Under the pieces are notes generated by a model that had not been told where the DNA came from, ran no database searches, and worked only from the letters and a program-made list of their open reading frames with translations. Positions 10,619-21,314 of a stretch of DNA of 64,000 nt are shown in pieces. A program made the translations under genes and the position numbers. Positions within the stretch are counted from its first letter, which is position 1, and every line of letters starts with the position of its first letter. This stretch comes from Astrothelium macrocarpum (taxonomy: Eukaryota; Ascomycota; Dothideomycetes; Trypetheliales; Trypetheliaceae): assembly GCA_021030915.1 (NCBI GenBank), contig JAGEMR010000120.1, forward strand, positions 25,964 to 89,963. Direction: 5' to 3'.

Positions 10619-13545
10619 CTAACGAAGTACCCTTGCGGAATCTTCAAGCCCTTCAACGACGGAACGCCGAAACTGAGCCATGACATCCATCTCCAATCCT
10701 CGAGCAAAACCTTCCGCACAGGATAGACAAAACTCCACAGCTACGCGATACTTCTTGCCCATAGAAACTCCAAGCTGAGAAGCTGCGTGCTTGAGCAGCT
10801 GCTTCTTCACCTCTTCTGGGGAAGATCCGGGCTCGAGAGGCAGCTTTTTGATGATTCGGTCCAAATTCAACCAAAGACCAATCTCCAGAAGAATCAGACC
10901 CAAACTATAATAATCGAAGACGATTTCATATGGCTGCGGGTTGGATAAATACCTCGGATGCTGGTAGTCGCGCTGCCCAGTAATACTACTCGGCCCTTCG
11001 GTGAAGGCGCTCTCCTCATTCGGTCTGCTATACGCAAGTCCCGTCAGATACGGGCTCAAGATCGAATGCTTGAAGCGTCGAACCGGAGTGGCTTTCAGCC
11101 CGAAGAATATCACATTTGCTGCCGATATGTTTTTATGCAACCAGCCAATCTTATGAAAGCTGGAGACGGAGTCTGCAAGCTTGAAAGCTAGGTTAAAACG
11201 GTCATCAAGGTCAGGTTTGACATCGCCAATTTGCCGGAGTCGATCTGCAAGATTAAATGGTTCCAGCTCGTCCGTTCGATGGCTTGGTAGTGACGGAAAG
11301 TCGAAGACAAGTTTGTAGGAAAGGCGTCGTTGGTCACAGTAAAATCCTATGCATTGGAGCACTCGAAACTCAAGCGTGGTCGGAGACGCCAGCATCTCTG
11401 CGATCTTCTCCACCCTCGATTGAAGCTCTCGAGCGTTTTCCTCAGTCCAGTGAGCCTCAATCTTTCGTGGCTCCACTATTACTGGTCGTGCTATGTCGTC
11501 TTCGTCACTATGCAATGTTGCTGAATCCTGCATTCCCATGGATTTAACAAACCTGAGATTCTCAGACTGCAGCGACATGTCATTTTCGGCTGTCTTCGAT
11601 GGGTCTATCACCAGACTTGCAGCAAACTTCAGACTGGCCAGGCGTCTAATGCTTTCATGAGCTGGGAAGCCCTGGAAGACACCTCTAAGGTTGTTTAATG
11701 TTTCCAAGTCTTCTGTGTCCAGCATACGAGACTCGAGCTCGCTTTGAATGTGTTTCCGCACCGGTGACTGGAGTGGTCCTATGAGGGCGTCATTGATTTG
11801 TCTCAACGCTTCGCCAAACAGTGTCGAGCATTGCTCCAAGGTATCCAAGTCTCTGTTCAACTGCTCCTCCATCATGGTTAATGCCCTGTCCCATTCTTCG
11901 AAAATGCTGTGATCTTCAAGCACCTGGTAGGAGGAGCCCTGTTCCTGGTCCCTACGCTTGCTGTCATATTCGTTCAACCCAATTACCTGCCCCCAGAGAC
12001 GAAATCTTTCTGCTTCAACCTGGATATCAAGGATTTTGTATGAAGTCGCTAATGATGTGAAGGCTTTCCTGGCCGGAAGGTAGCGCGAAAGCATTGCAAT
12101 GGCTCTCAATTCTACCACTACTTCTTTAGCATATGGGCGCCGAGACGGTTCGAGTTTTATAATTCTCTGACTCAGACTGATAAGAGCAGCGCGAGGAATG
12201 TCGATGTCTTGTTTTAGAGAATCCAGCCATTCTTGGACTACTGGGTGTTTGTTGGGGCCGTCGCAGAACGTATACGTGATGTATCCAGCACGTTTCACTT
12301 TGCGCTTTAATTCGAAATCCTCAACGCCTTGGCGACCCTTTATCATAAACGTAATAATCTCAGCGATGATGCAGCCGAAGGACCATATATCGCTCTTCCT
12401 AGTCATTCTTCCTTTGGGCTGACCCTCAATCGACCATTCACATTCTGGAGCTCGGTGATATCCACCGGCATGGTTGTATGAAGTTGAAGAACCTTCTTTT
12501 ATATCAGTGAGCGTTGAGAGGCCAAAATCAGCTAAGAGAAGCTGCTCTTTGTCCACAAGAATGTTTCCTGGCTTGATGTCGCGATGGCATCCAATCAAGC
12601 TCAATTCCAAGTCATCAGACCAAAATTCGTGCAGTTTTTGGAGACCGGAAGCCAATCTACTAAGAGCAGCGTAGTATGAATAATCACTTGGGAACCAATG
12701 CTCTGGGGAATCTTCTTTGAAGAACTCGGCAAGATCCGACTCCATCCGCGGGAATATGAAGTTATAGGAACCCTCATGAGTATAGGATCCTAATAGCTCC
12801 ACTATATTAGGATGGCGAATGCTATTCATGAGGTAAAGGATTCTTTGTTCCGCTTGAAAGGCTTTGAAATTTGCCTCCTCTTTTGCCAGATCTTGCTCTG
12901 CTGATGCCGATGTTACTAATTCCTTGCGCACTACCTTCAATACCTGGTACACTTATCTAAGAACTTACTGGATATGGAAGAGGGGAGGCCATAGGTCACA
13001 CTTACATCAGCTTCAACCGATCCTAGTGACTGAGGCACAATGTGCCTTGTATCCACGTTCAGTTCAAAAACCGTTCCAAACCCGCCTTTTCCTCTTTTCT
13101 TCACCTGAACAAACGGAAAGATAGTGTCATGATGCAGTAGTCTGTGTCCTCTATTCCGTGAAAAAACAGGTGCAATCACCTCCCATTGTCTTTCAGTGAA
13201 CTCTGATGCCGAGTCTCCGATTATTTTTCGCAAAGTGGAATCCCTATTATCATCGAAGGGAAGTCTTGCATCGAACTTCTCACCAAGCAGTTGATCGTGC
13301 TCCACAAATTGAGATATTAGAGATCCTTGAGAAAGAAGGAGCAATATTGCGAACGTCTTTCTGCCTCCTCCTGTAATTCTTTCTAGTGCCTCTTTCTTTT
13401 CATAACTCTGAATGGGATACATCCAGATTTCGCGTTTTACAGCTGCAGAAGTAAGTACTGACTCGAGCATACCTTCCGGTATGAACCGCTTCCCATGGAG
13501 ACCAATACGTCGAAGATCGAGCAGCTGCTTTCTGAGGTCCGCCAT
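10619..13545 (-). CDS. active kinase - HeLo-like - pseudokinase protein
   Basis: Two exons (about 13006-13545 and 10619-12940) join at GAT|GTAAGT...CCAG|GTATTG to give about 954 residues. Residues 1-145 are the N-terminal region common to fungal kinases of this type. Residues 146-460 form a complete Ser/Thr kinase: G-loop GKGGFG at 152-157, lysine in VLK at 183, HRDIKPGN from 300, DFG at 319-321 and APE at 345-347. Residues about 466-550 resemble the HeLo (prion-inhibition and propagation) domain, with the signature stretch SYKILDIQVEAERFRLWGQ but without its usual hydrophobic N-terminal helix. Residues about 700-954 look like the degenerate kinase that often follows HeLo: HKN replaces HRD (783-785) and no DFG is seen. 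In fungi HeLo proteins act in heterokaryon incompatibility and regulated cell death. A kinase fused upstream suggests a signalling role here; that is inference. It sits between two CorA-like genes. Confidence 0.85.
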
Positions 13546-14460
13546 TTACGATATCTTCTTTCACAGCTGGAATAAAACAGAACTACGCTGGAAGCTCAAA
13601 TCAATTGAAAGTTATTGCGTTGCAAGCGCATTAACAGGAGACTCGTAGCTAGCGACGAGCCTGGATCTCAGTACACTTTCGTGACACAGAGCTTCACTGA
13701 TTGCTGATTCTGACCGAATTGATCTCCTCCTACTTTGGTCAGACTTTCTCGCTACAATATGTAGCGCGTCACATTACAAACCTGTGTAAGCTTTCGCGGG
13801 ATTACCAGAACAAAATTATATTCGCGCTCCTGCGATTTCGTTCAGTGAAACTGTCTCAGGACTCATGTCACACGCCTTGACTTACTTCCATTTCGTAATG
13901 ATCGCCAAACAAGCGAATTAACAATGTCACAAGAAGCGATCTATTGATGTATCTCACTTCGATGGTTTGATTTTCCATTGTCTCAAATCTCGAATTATTA
14001 AGGATTAACTTGTTCAACTTTCAGCCCAGGCGGGGGCAGCATCCTTATATTCCTTTTTCCTCCTGCGTGCATGCACTAGTGATGTATTGTTCAGCTTATG
14101 TAGGGGTCGCCACCGACAGCGTGTCAGCCCCGCCGCCTTAGGCAGCAGAGAAACATAACTGACACCAGGCTGAGCCGGGCACAATGGTCGTACTGAATCG
14201 AATAAGCAGCTTGACTAGACTTCAAGCACTTCTTCCGTCAGTCTTCCAAGTAGAGATTTAAGTCAGGTCTGCGCAGCTGAGACACGGTATAACAAAAGTT
14301 CATGTGTGCCCAATTTCCCTCAGCTACAATAGCTTCCGATGCCTGCAGCCGATTGCTCAGCTTTGGATGCTGCCAGAATTTTTCGAGCAGACGGAATTAA
14401 TCGGTTAGAGTCACGTTACACCCTGCGCTCGGCTCCTGGTAAGACTTTCCAATTTATCCA
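13546..14460. other. intergenic between kinase gene and second CorA-like gene
   Basis: About 900 bp with no supported gene. It must hold the promoter of the minus-strand kinase gene and probably 5' exons or the promoter of the plus-strand CorA-like gene. A GC-rich patch near 14105-14180 contains the words GTGTCAGCCCCGCC and GGCTGAGCCGGGCAC, which are partly inverted. I could not assign it to an element. Confidence 0.4.
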
Positions 14461-14740
14461 CTTATACCAAGATCATGGCGTTTAGAGCGGTACAAGCCGT
14501 GGAACTACGCGCTTCTGACGAATGGTAGAGATTGTTCGGGTGGTAAGTGAGGAAACGTTTCCCGAGATACCGCATTCCCTCCGAAAACATGTAAGCATAT
14601 TGTAGATGAGCGAATAAGCTTTGGGATGTTGTTACACAAAGGCTGAAGTCGTCCAGAAGCCGCAAGATATCGGACCGGATTTTGCCTAGTGAGCGAGATC
14701 ATTACAGGCTACTATAATTCGCAAAATTTAACACTACCGA

Positions 14741-16156
14741 TCAGCATAATTCGACAGGAAAATTCGTGGGGACGCCTGCTCATAAGCTGCAATGTATTCC
14801 AAAAGATTTTGTCATATTATGATGTCTTCGCGCCGTATCTACAGCACATTCAGGCGTTCGGATGGAAGAGCAACGATGATGAGCACGTTCGCAACGGGTA
14901 CCAATGGCAAATCTCCGCCGAAGTCCGTAAATACGGTATGGACCTTTCATATACAGCCGAGTTTCCAAGATGGTTTATCTATTGTTCGTCCTAACATGAT
15001 CAGAATTTTGCTACAACCTCCGATATGTGGACAGGAATCACAGGAGACAGTGTGACCCCTGGTCCATCCGCCAAGCTAGCATTTATGAGCAGCACCATCT
15101 CGATAAACAACAGTCCTTATGGATTGTCATAAGCCCTCATGAAGAGATTTGTAGCGCTGTGGAAGATACAATGCTGTTGCACGATCATACTAACCAAGAG
15201 AGAGAGCCAATGCAGTGCCACGCGAGGATAATGATAATTGCTGAGCAAAGATGGCAGGAGTACGTCAGTGATCTACAAAAGCAACTTCACGATTTGGTAT
15301 GAGATTTGACTTTATTCTCACTCCGTCAGCTCATAGAACTTCAGGATGAGAAAGTTTGCTTTTCGCGTGTTGGGCCCACATCTAAGCATGATTATTCGGT
15401 TACTTTCGCGGACTGTCAACGACTCCAGCTAATCCGTAGGAAGCTAGTCAGAGTGCGCAATATACTTGCAAATAATATCGATTTGGCAAATGCGGCTCAA
15501 CGCTACAGCCGCTATCTTGCAAGAATACAAAGACTCTCAAGTCAATCAACATGTGAAGATTTAAGTACCCATGTCAGCAGTCTGAGAGCTTGCCGGAGAG
15601 AAGTAATCTCCCATCTGGAGTACGCCGGTTGGACAGCAAACCTGGTAAGTATTACTCCACATATTCGAAAGTTCGAACGCACTGATTGACACATTTGCGC
15701 AGCTTGAGAAAATCCTGCAATTTCGGAGTGATCAAACTGTGAAGATCAATAGCTTGGATCTGAGGCGAATCGCTCTCGAGAGCAAGAGCGAGAATGAGAA
15801 TATGACAAGGCTTGCGGCGCAATCGGTTGCGGATTCGAAACTCCTCAAGGGAATGAGTATGCTGGCTACGGTGTACTTGCCAGCTACGCTGCTTGCGGCA
15901 AGGACTCCTACCAGCCAACGGAGGACCATGAAGCTAATGATAAATATTTCAGACGATCTTCAGCTCCAACCTTGTGCAAATGCAAGAAATTGGGCAGCCT
16001 AAGCTGGGCAGCCACCTTGTCATCTCCTCCGGCTTCAGTATCTATATTGCTGTCACGGCCTCGGTGACGATTCCAACTGTGCTGTACATAGTTTGGCTTG
16101 CACGAAAGTCGCGTACTTCGGGCGATTCTTCAGATAGCAGAAAGCGCGATGAATAG
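14741..16156 (+). CDS. second CorA-like membrane protein (spliced; 5' end unresolved)
   Basis: Exons that join in phase are about 14741-14935, 15004-15296, 15345-15644, 15703-15897 and 15953-16156. The first contains ENSWGRLLIS and IQAFGWKSNDDEH, and the second CYNLRYVDRN and DPWSIRQ, words typical of the N-terminal domain of fungal CorA-like proteins. Next come a helical region (residues like RKLVRVRNILANNIDLANAA) and the first membrane helix MSMLATVYLPATLLA. This is spliced to TIFSSNL and the second helix IYIAVTASVTIPTVLYIVWLA, ending in a short basic, serine-rich tail. No GMN motif follows the first helix. No ATG lies in the first exon frame, so one or more 5' exons are missing; the window 14380-14740 is the likely place. 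The last intron seems to use a GC donor. The gene is convergent with the kinase-TPR gene, only 40 bp apart. Confidence 0.75.
15898..15952 (+). other. GC-AG intron in CorA-like gene
   Basis: The coding frame on either side, LLA before and TIFSSNL after, is continuous for the CorA-like membrane region if 15898-15952 is removed. The donor reads GCG|GCAAGG, the acceptor TTTCAG|ACG and the branch-like site GCTAAT lies about 20 bp before the acceptor. No GT donor nearby gives the same frame. Confidence 0.6.
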
Positions 16157-16196
16157 AGTTTTTTTTTAGTTTTTTTTTTTTTTTGTTTTTTTGGCT
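16157..16196. terminator. T-rich intergene between convergent genes
   Basis: A 40-bp spacer made almost wholly of T runs separates the stop codons of the CorA-like gene (+) and the kinase-TPR gene (-). Both 3' ends must overlap or terminate here. The T-rich strand would give U-rich 3' UTR signal to the plus transcript. This is inference from position only. Confidence 0.3.
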
Positions 16197-19103
16197 TCAT
16201 TGAGGAGCACGCGACCGGCGCCGCTCCTCTTCAGTTGAAGATAACTCAAGATTTCGTTTTGCTACAAGGGTATGAGGATGTTCTTCACCGAATTGCTCTA
16301 AACGTATTTGTAGTACCTTAACCTGCAGTGCTCTAGATTCCTCCGAGAGACCCCTTTTATTATAGACCGAAGCCAGATTACCAAGAACAATTGACAGCTC
16401 TGGGTTACCAGTTCGCCTCATAGTATCTGCGCAAGATGTATATATATCTTGTGCTTCACTAAGCCGTCCTTGTTCGCGATAGAGCCGTGCGAGATTACAC
16501 ATTATCGTTGCGTTGTCGAATCGATTGGTATCCAAGACCTTCTGAGAATTTTCCACCAGAGGCACAAGTATGGCTTCAGCCTTTTCCCAATCCTCAGTTT
16601 TGAAGTAAGCCGCTGCCAAATTAGAGCCAGCGACTAGAGTCAAGCTATGAGTTTTCCCAAGAGAACTCTCAGCAATCTCCATTGCGGCCTCGAGCTCCCG
16701 CACCGCGCCGGCCGCTTCTTGTGGTAATTCCATCATCTCATTGTGTATAGAGACGAGATTGCTGATTCCAATAATAGTGTCAACATGACTGTTCCCCAAA
16801 ATCTTTTTAGCATTATCGGTGGCATGCTTTTGCACCGTAGCAGCATCATGCAACTTCCCTTGGTATCGATATGCGCCTGCTAGATTTCCCATTCTCACAA
16901 GCGTCTCTGCGTGTAACTCTCCAAGCACAGTGGTCGACGCTGCTACCACCTTTTCTAGAATAGGCGTAGCCTTCTCGAATTTACCCTGATCCATGAAGAC
17001 AGATGCCAGATTGGAGTAGCTGCGCAAAGTATAGTCGTGCTCCCAGCCCAGTTCTTCCTCCCGGGAGCTTGCGACGAATGAAAAGAGCTCGGCTGCTTTT
17101 TGATATTGACCCATCTCTCGATATGTGCTCCCAAGATTGCTCTTATTTATGAGAGTATGGTACCCCGTTTCTCCAAGGGAGTTAGCGCGAACACGCACCA
17201 GCCATTCCATTACCTTTACGGAGTCACTGTAAAGGCCTTGATGGTGCAAAATTTCAGCTTGAACAGCCTTAAGTTGACAATGTATGTGATGGGATTCGCC
17301 GAATGTGCTCCGGACATCTGTGATCTCTCTCTCATATTCTTGCTTGATCGCATTTATTTCTTGCTTCGGAAGTTCGCAATACAGAGTGGCCAGGTCCAGA
17401 CCAATGATATGACCGCGTTCAATTGCCCGTCTAAAACTGCTGTGTCTGTAGGCTGGGATACCATAATTGTCTTGAATAGTCTTTATGGAACGATCAATGG
17501 TGGTATTGCAGTCTGTGCACTTTCCAAGCAGAACTTCAAAGGCTTTAGCCTCATCCTTTGCTATCCCAAATCCTACCTTGTGACAGACAGCTAGCTGGAG
17601 CTGAGCTTTGTGTACAAGTGCGGGATCGATGTGATCGGAAGCGGATGCTCGATATTGTAGGCATTGGACGAGATGACTGCGAACACGGATATCAACCGCA
17701 TAGAGTCGGGTGATCATTCCCAACATCTTCAGAAACTTTAGCACACTTTCCACTTCAGAACTAACACTGGCGAAAACCTACGTTAAATGCAGACTCGCAG
17801 TCCGATACAGTGAGCAGGGATTGGCTCGGTTTGACCGTTGAAGGGGCACTGACTTCATCTCAGAAATGTAGACGAGGTACAAAGAGAGGACAGAGCCATT
17901 GGTGCATACCTATTAGGCAAGAGAAGCTCCACTAGCCAATGAATATTTGGATGCTTGTCTTTCTCTATTGCATTACTGCTTCTCTCAAGTGTCTCTTCCA
18001 GTTCTCGCATCTGCACTGGCCCGAGCAACGAACACCTCTGGAGAGCGCGATTCCGGACGAAGGATTCGATATCGAGAGATCTGTCCCTAGGATCGAAGGC
18101 TAGAGTAGCGACGAAGAATAGCTTCAATCTTGATTTGTCTTCAACGCCGAAAGAATGTTCCGCTTCGATTAATGCTATCGCCCGCGATTGTACAGACTCC
18201 TTGACTACCTGCTGCTCCAATTGCTTTGTTGAAGGAAACCCAGGCCGATCGTAGAGAAGTACCCAGAGACAAGTCAAGCCCAAAGAGTATATATCAGTCT
18301 TCTTTGCATCCTGAAAGTGCTCAAATCCTCGGTGATGCCATTCTGGAGCACACCAAGCCTGAGTCTTGGCTCTTGATTCAATATGGCCTTCGCCGGGACT
18401 TCTTATTGAGAATCCAAAGTCTGAAACTTTTGCTGTGTATATGCCGGGTGTATCCTCGGATACTAAGACGTTATCGGGTTTGATGTCTCCGTGAACGATG
18501 TCTGGAAGGAGTCAAGAACCGGTATTCCATTCAGCTTGTGCTTCCAGACTCACTACAAATGTGCATGTCCCTGATAGCCTGCACGATATCAGCACATAGT
18601 TTTAGCCGAACACTCATGCCTTGAGAGCCCTCAAGGCCTAACTTCAAGAATTGGACCAAGTTTCCGGCCGTATACTTCTCATATACAAGTACAGGAATGA
18701 CATTGTTCTCTGGCAACACGTTCCAGCAGATACCTATCAGGGGCACTATATTCGGATGGTCGTTCAATCGACTCTCACCACTTATCATGATCTCCGAGAT
18801 CAATTCTTGGTACATGAGTGACGGGTCACGATCTTCATCAAAAGTTTTAAATGCGAAGCTGGTTTGGAGTGACGCAACGGCTTGACGTATCTCGGCAGTG
18901 GTCCCCCTCCCCAGGCTCAGTAGCGCTGGTTGCCATGTCAGAGGGAGGAAGTCAATTTGAAGAAGTTGAGCGGCCCCAATAAACGCGATGAGATCGTAGC
19001 ATATTGTATTCGAGGTACGTTGATTGATTGACGTCAGAGGCTCAGTCGTTGTCCATTGGCATATTTGCTCTGAATCAAGGTTGTGAGAGCTTTGACCTTC
19101 CAT
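16197..19103 (-). CDS. protein kinase with C-terminal TPR array
   Basis: Three exons (18554-19103, 17910-18501, 16197-17766) join in phase to about 903 residues; introns are 52 bp and 143 bp. The kinase spans residues about 60-320: a weak G-loop at 65-70 (GRGTTA), lysine in FAFK at 86, HGDIKPDN from 187, DFG at 211-213 and CAPEW at 234-238. The arginine of HRD is replaced by glycine, which is common in fungal and tyrosine-kinase-like enzymes. All catalytic residues appear present. After a linker and a Sel1-like segment come about six to eight kinesin-light-chain-type TPRs (40-44 residues, motif NLA..Y...G...EA). Such kinase-TPR proteins are expanded in filamentous fungi and probably act in signalling, with the TPRs binding partners; the target is unknown. 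The TPRs resemble those in the broken copy at 20.3-21.2 kb. The ATG at 19103 is the first in frame; an upstream untranslated exon is possible. Confidence 0.85.
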
Positions 19104-19658
19104 TGCGAAGGGAAGGCTGAAAGAGATCTAGTTTCCCCATATCAGCGATGCTTCGTGAGAAAAAGCCCGTATTGGGAGTGAAACAGAATCCTGTCTTGCT
19201 TTGGTGAGCGTTGAGGCCATACCAACTACAAAACCAAGGCGATTGAAGTTTGAGAGATGAAGTTGTTGGTTGAGATTCCAGGTTAAAAGCAGCGGCGACT
19301 TGCTTCGCTTCAGTCGCCTCGAAGCCTTTTGAGTTGGTCAACCTGAGGCTCTCCCTTTGACTCTAACCTAATGCAGCGGCTCCCAGCCAACTTGGAAGTG
19401 CTGCACGGATATCAGCCAGTATATCATGCAGAATTGCCTTCAACAGCTGAATCTGCCTCATTTGGACTCTCATTTCTGATTGGGACGTCTTGTCTTGATT
19501 TGATATTGCTTGGTTGTTGCGAGCTACAGAAGTGCCTCGACGCAGGTTTTTTCTGGCCTGACACATGATTAGAACCCGAGCCAATCAAAAGTCTCCTTTC
19601 GCTGAGCTTGTTATTACGAGGCTTTTCAAAGACTGGGATATCCTTGCAAATCACTAAC

Positions 19659-20310
19659 ATGTCTCCACTAGCGCAGGTCCACTATGTGATCATGCAACCG
19701 TTGCTGACGCTACTGACTCAAATGGTCGTCATCGCCATCACTAATGGGTTTATAGCTTGCTTTTTACGATACCGGATCCTCGTGCCGCTCATATTTGCCT
19801 GCTTCCCGTTGTTGTTGGTCCTCAAGAGCGTTGGATATTACGATTGTTCGCCGCGTGCCATCTTTTTTGGTTTTGGAAGCCTGAGTGATTTACTGCAGTG
19901 CATTGAGCCGGTGTTTCTGAGTAAATGGGACTACGACTCTCAAGGTTCGTCAGAGAAACACAATGACGAGCGTTATCAACCGCGCAGCCGACTGCTAACA
20001 GCCACCGAAAGTGTCTTCGGTCTCCATTCAACCTTCTCTTATCGATGTTGCGGAACTCCCTACGGGATTGAAAACGCACCACCATTCTGCTCTCACAATC
20101 CAACCTTGATGCAGACACGCGCTGAATTCTATATTCGAATTGTGCGCAAGGCTACAGTCTGTCATCTCGTTCTTGATCTTATCACTGCTACAGGTGATCC
20201 TTCAAAGAACCTTAAGATATTTGGACTAGATCATATCCCTTTTTTTTTCCCAATTAAGTGATATCACAACTGAAGAATTCATCATCCGAACCTTCACCTT
20301 CTTGTTCCGT
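19659..20310 (+). pseudogene. fragment of wax-synthase-like (MBOAT-type) acyltransferase
   Basis: From the ATG at 19659 a frame encodes several hydrophobic helices followed by ALL-type signature SKWDYDSQG and, later, CCGTPYGIENAPPF and LMQTRAEFYIR. These match the N-terminal half of fungal wax-synthase-domain (TRI7-like) membrane acyltransferases, which transfer acyl groups in lipid or secondary metabolism. The frame stops just after a run of nine T at 20240-20248. One base out of frame it continues with DITTEEFIIRTF, also family-like, and then passes into TPR sequence. The second half, with the catalytic histidine region, is absent. I read this as a truncated, frameshifted copy. The T run could also be a sequencing or assembly slip. 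Confidence 0.6.
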
Positions 20311-21228
20311 GAGACTGGATCTTGCTGCTTGTTGAGTACATTAGAATGCATCCGAGATCACGCATGCAACTTAGGAGACACAGCAGAATTTCAAAAGGCC
20401 GAGAAACTCCATCGGAGAAGTCTACGTGTATTGGAATCCTCTAGCCCAGCACTCCATCCTGCAACTCTTGCTACAAAGAGCGATCTTGTGGATCTTTGGT
20501 GGACTTTAGGAAAGTACGAAGAGGCTAAGACATTAGCTTGAGAGGCTATCTGCGATCAGACTAATCTGCTCGGTCCGGGCCATCCTAGCACGATCACGAG
20601 CATGGGTGTGCTGTTATTAATTTTGGGTATACTTGCGAAAAGTGATGAGGTGATCGAAAGTTCAGATGCCGATAAGCACAGTCACACTCGTAACGCAAGA
20701 AATGAAAAGATGACCAGCCTGGCGAGAGAGGTATTTGAGAAGAGATAGAAGATTCTGGCCCCAATCATCCACAATCAATATTAGATATGAACAATCTATC
20801 ATGTATAATGAGAAATAAAGATGATTTTGTAGAACCGGAGCTGAGTAATCACGAAGCTTTGGCAAGGAAAGAGAAGGAACTAGGAAAATTGTCTTGCCGT
20901 CGTGCTTGGGTGCCAAGGTCTGCACGAGGAGGCGGAACAAGTACATAGAGAGTACTTCGAAGCATTAGTCACAATCCTCGGCGGAGATTGTTCAAAGAGT
21001 ATGACGAGCATGCGTGGTCTTAGAAAAGCGTTAGAAGCTCAGGGAAAGGACGAACAGGCACTCGAGACTTACTGCAAGGCTTATGACGACCTTCAGAACT
21101 CTCTCGGACCAGGTCACGTTTCCAGCATTGAAAGTGAAACACTCTTAAAAACGCTATCTGATTGTATAGCAGAGAATAGCAGGTACAACTACGATCCGGT
21201 GTATCTTGTATTTGAAGCCGACCCGTGA
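20311..21228 (+). pseudogene. broken TPR-repeat gene fragment
   Basis: Kinesin-light-chain-type TPR units occur in one frame at 20311-20538 (motif AEKLHRRSLRVLE) and 20902-21228 (motif AEQVHREYFEALVTILG). They are interrupted by an in-frame TGA at 20539-20541, reading on as EAICDQTNLLGPGHPST, and by further stops near 20.75 kb. The first stop sits where these repeats often carry arginine, so a CGA-to-TGA change is likely; that is consistent with a C-to-T (RIP-like) mutation but not proof of it. The fragment starts in the same frame as the tail of the wax-synthase-like fragment, so the two are fused. It resembles the TPR part of the intact kinase-TPR gene next door and may derive from a relative of it. 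Confidence 0.6.
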
Positions 21229-21314
21229 TAGCAGTATCGATGACATGGCTACGCTCGCATAGAGTAGAATCCCAATGCACCCTTCGTCGTCAAGGACGGC
21301 ATTACAGCTCAACG

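Noticed and set aside
15297..15329. 33-bp intron in the second CorA-like gene
   Set aside because: Too short for fungal splicing; the acceptor 15 bp further (intron 15297-15344) is in phase and of normal length.
17100..17594. 164-codon plus frame opposite the TPR region
   Set aside because: Antisense of a well-supported TPR exon; no motif.
17767..17860. Alternative exon between the kinase and TPR parts, reading APSTVKPSQSLLTVSDCESAF
   Set aside because: It ends in a stop and would need a 21-bp intron; the longer 143-bp intron to the acceptor CGCCAG joins both parts in phase.
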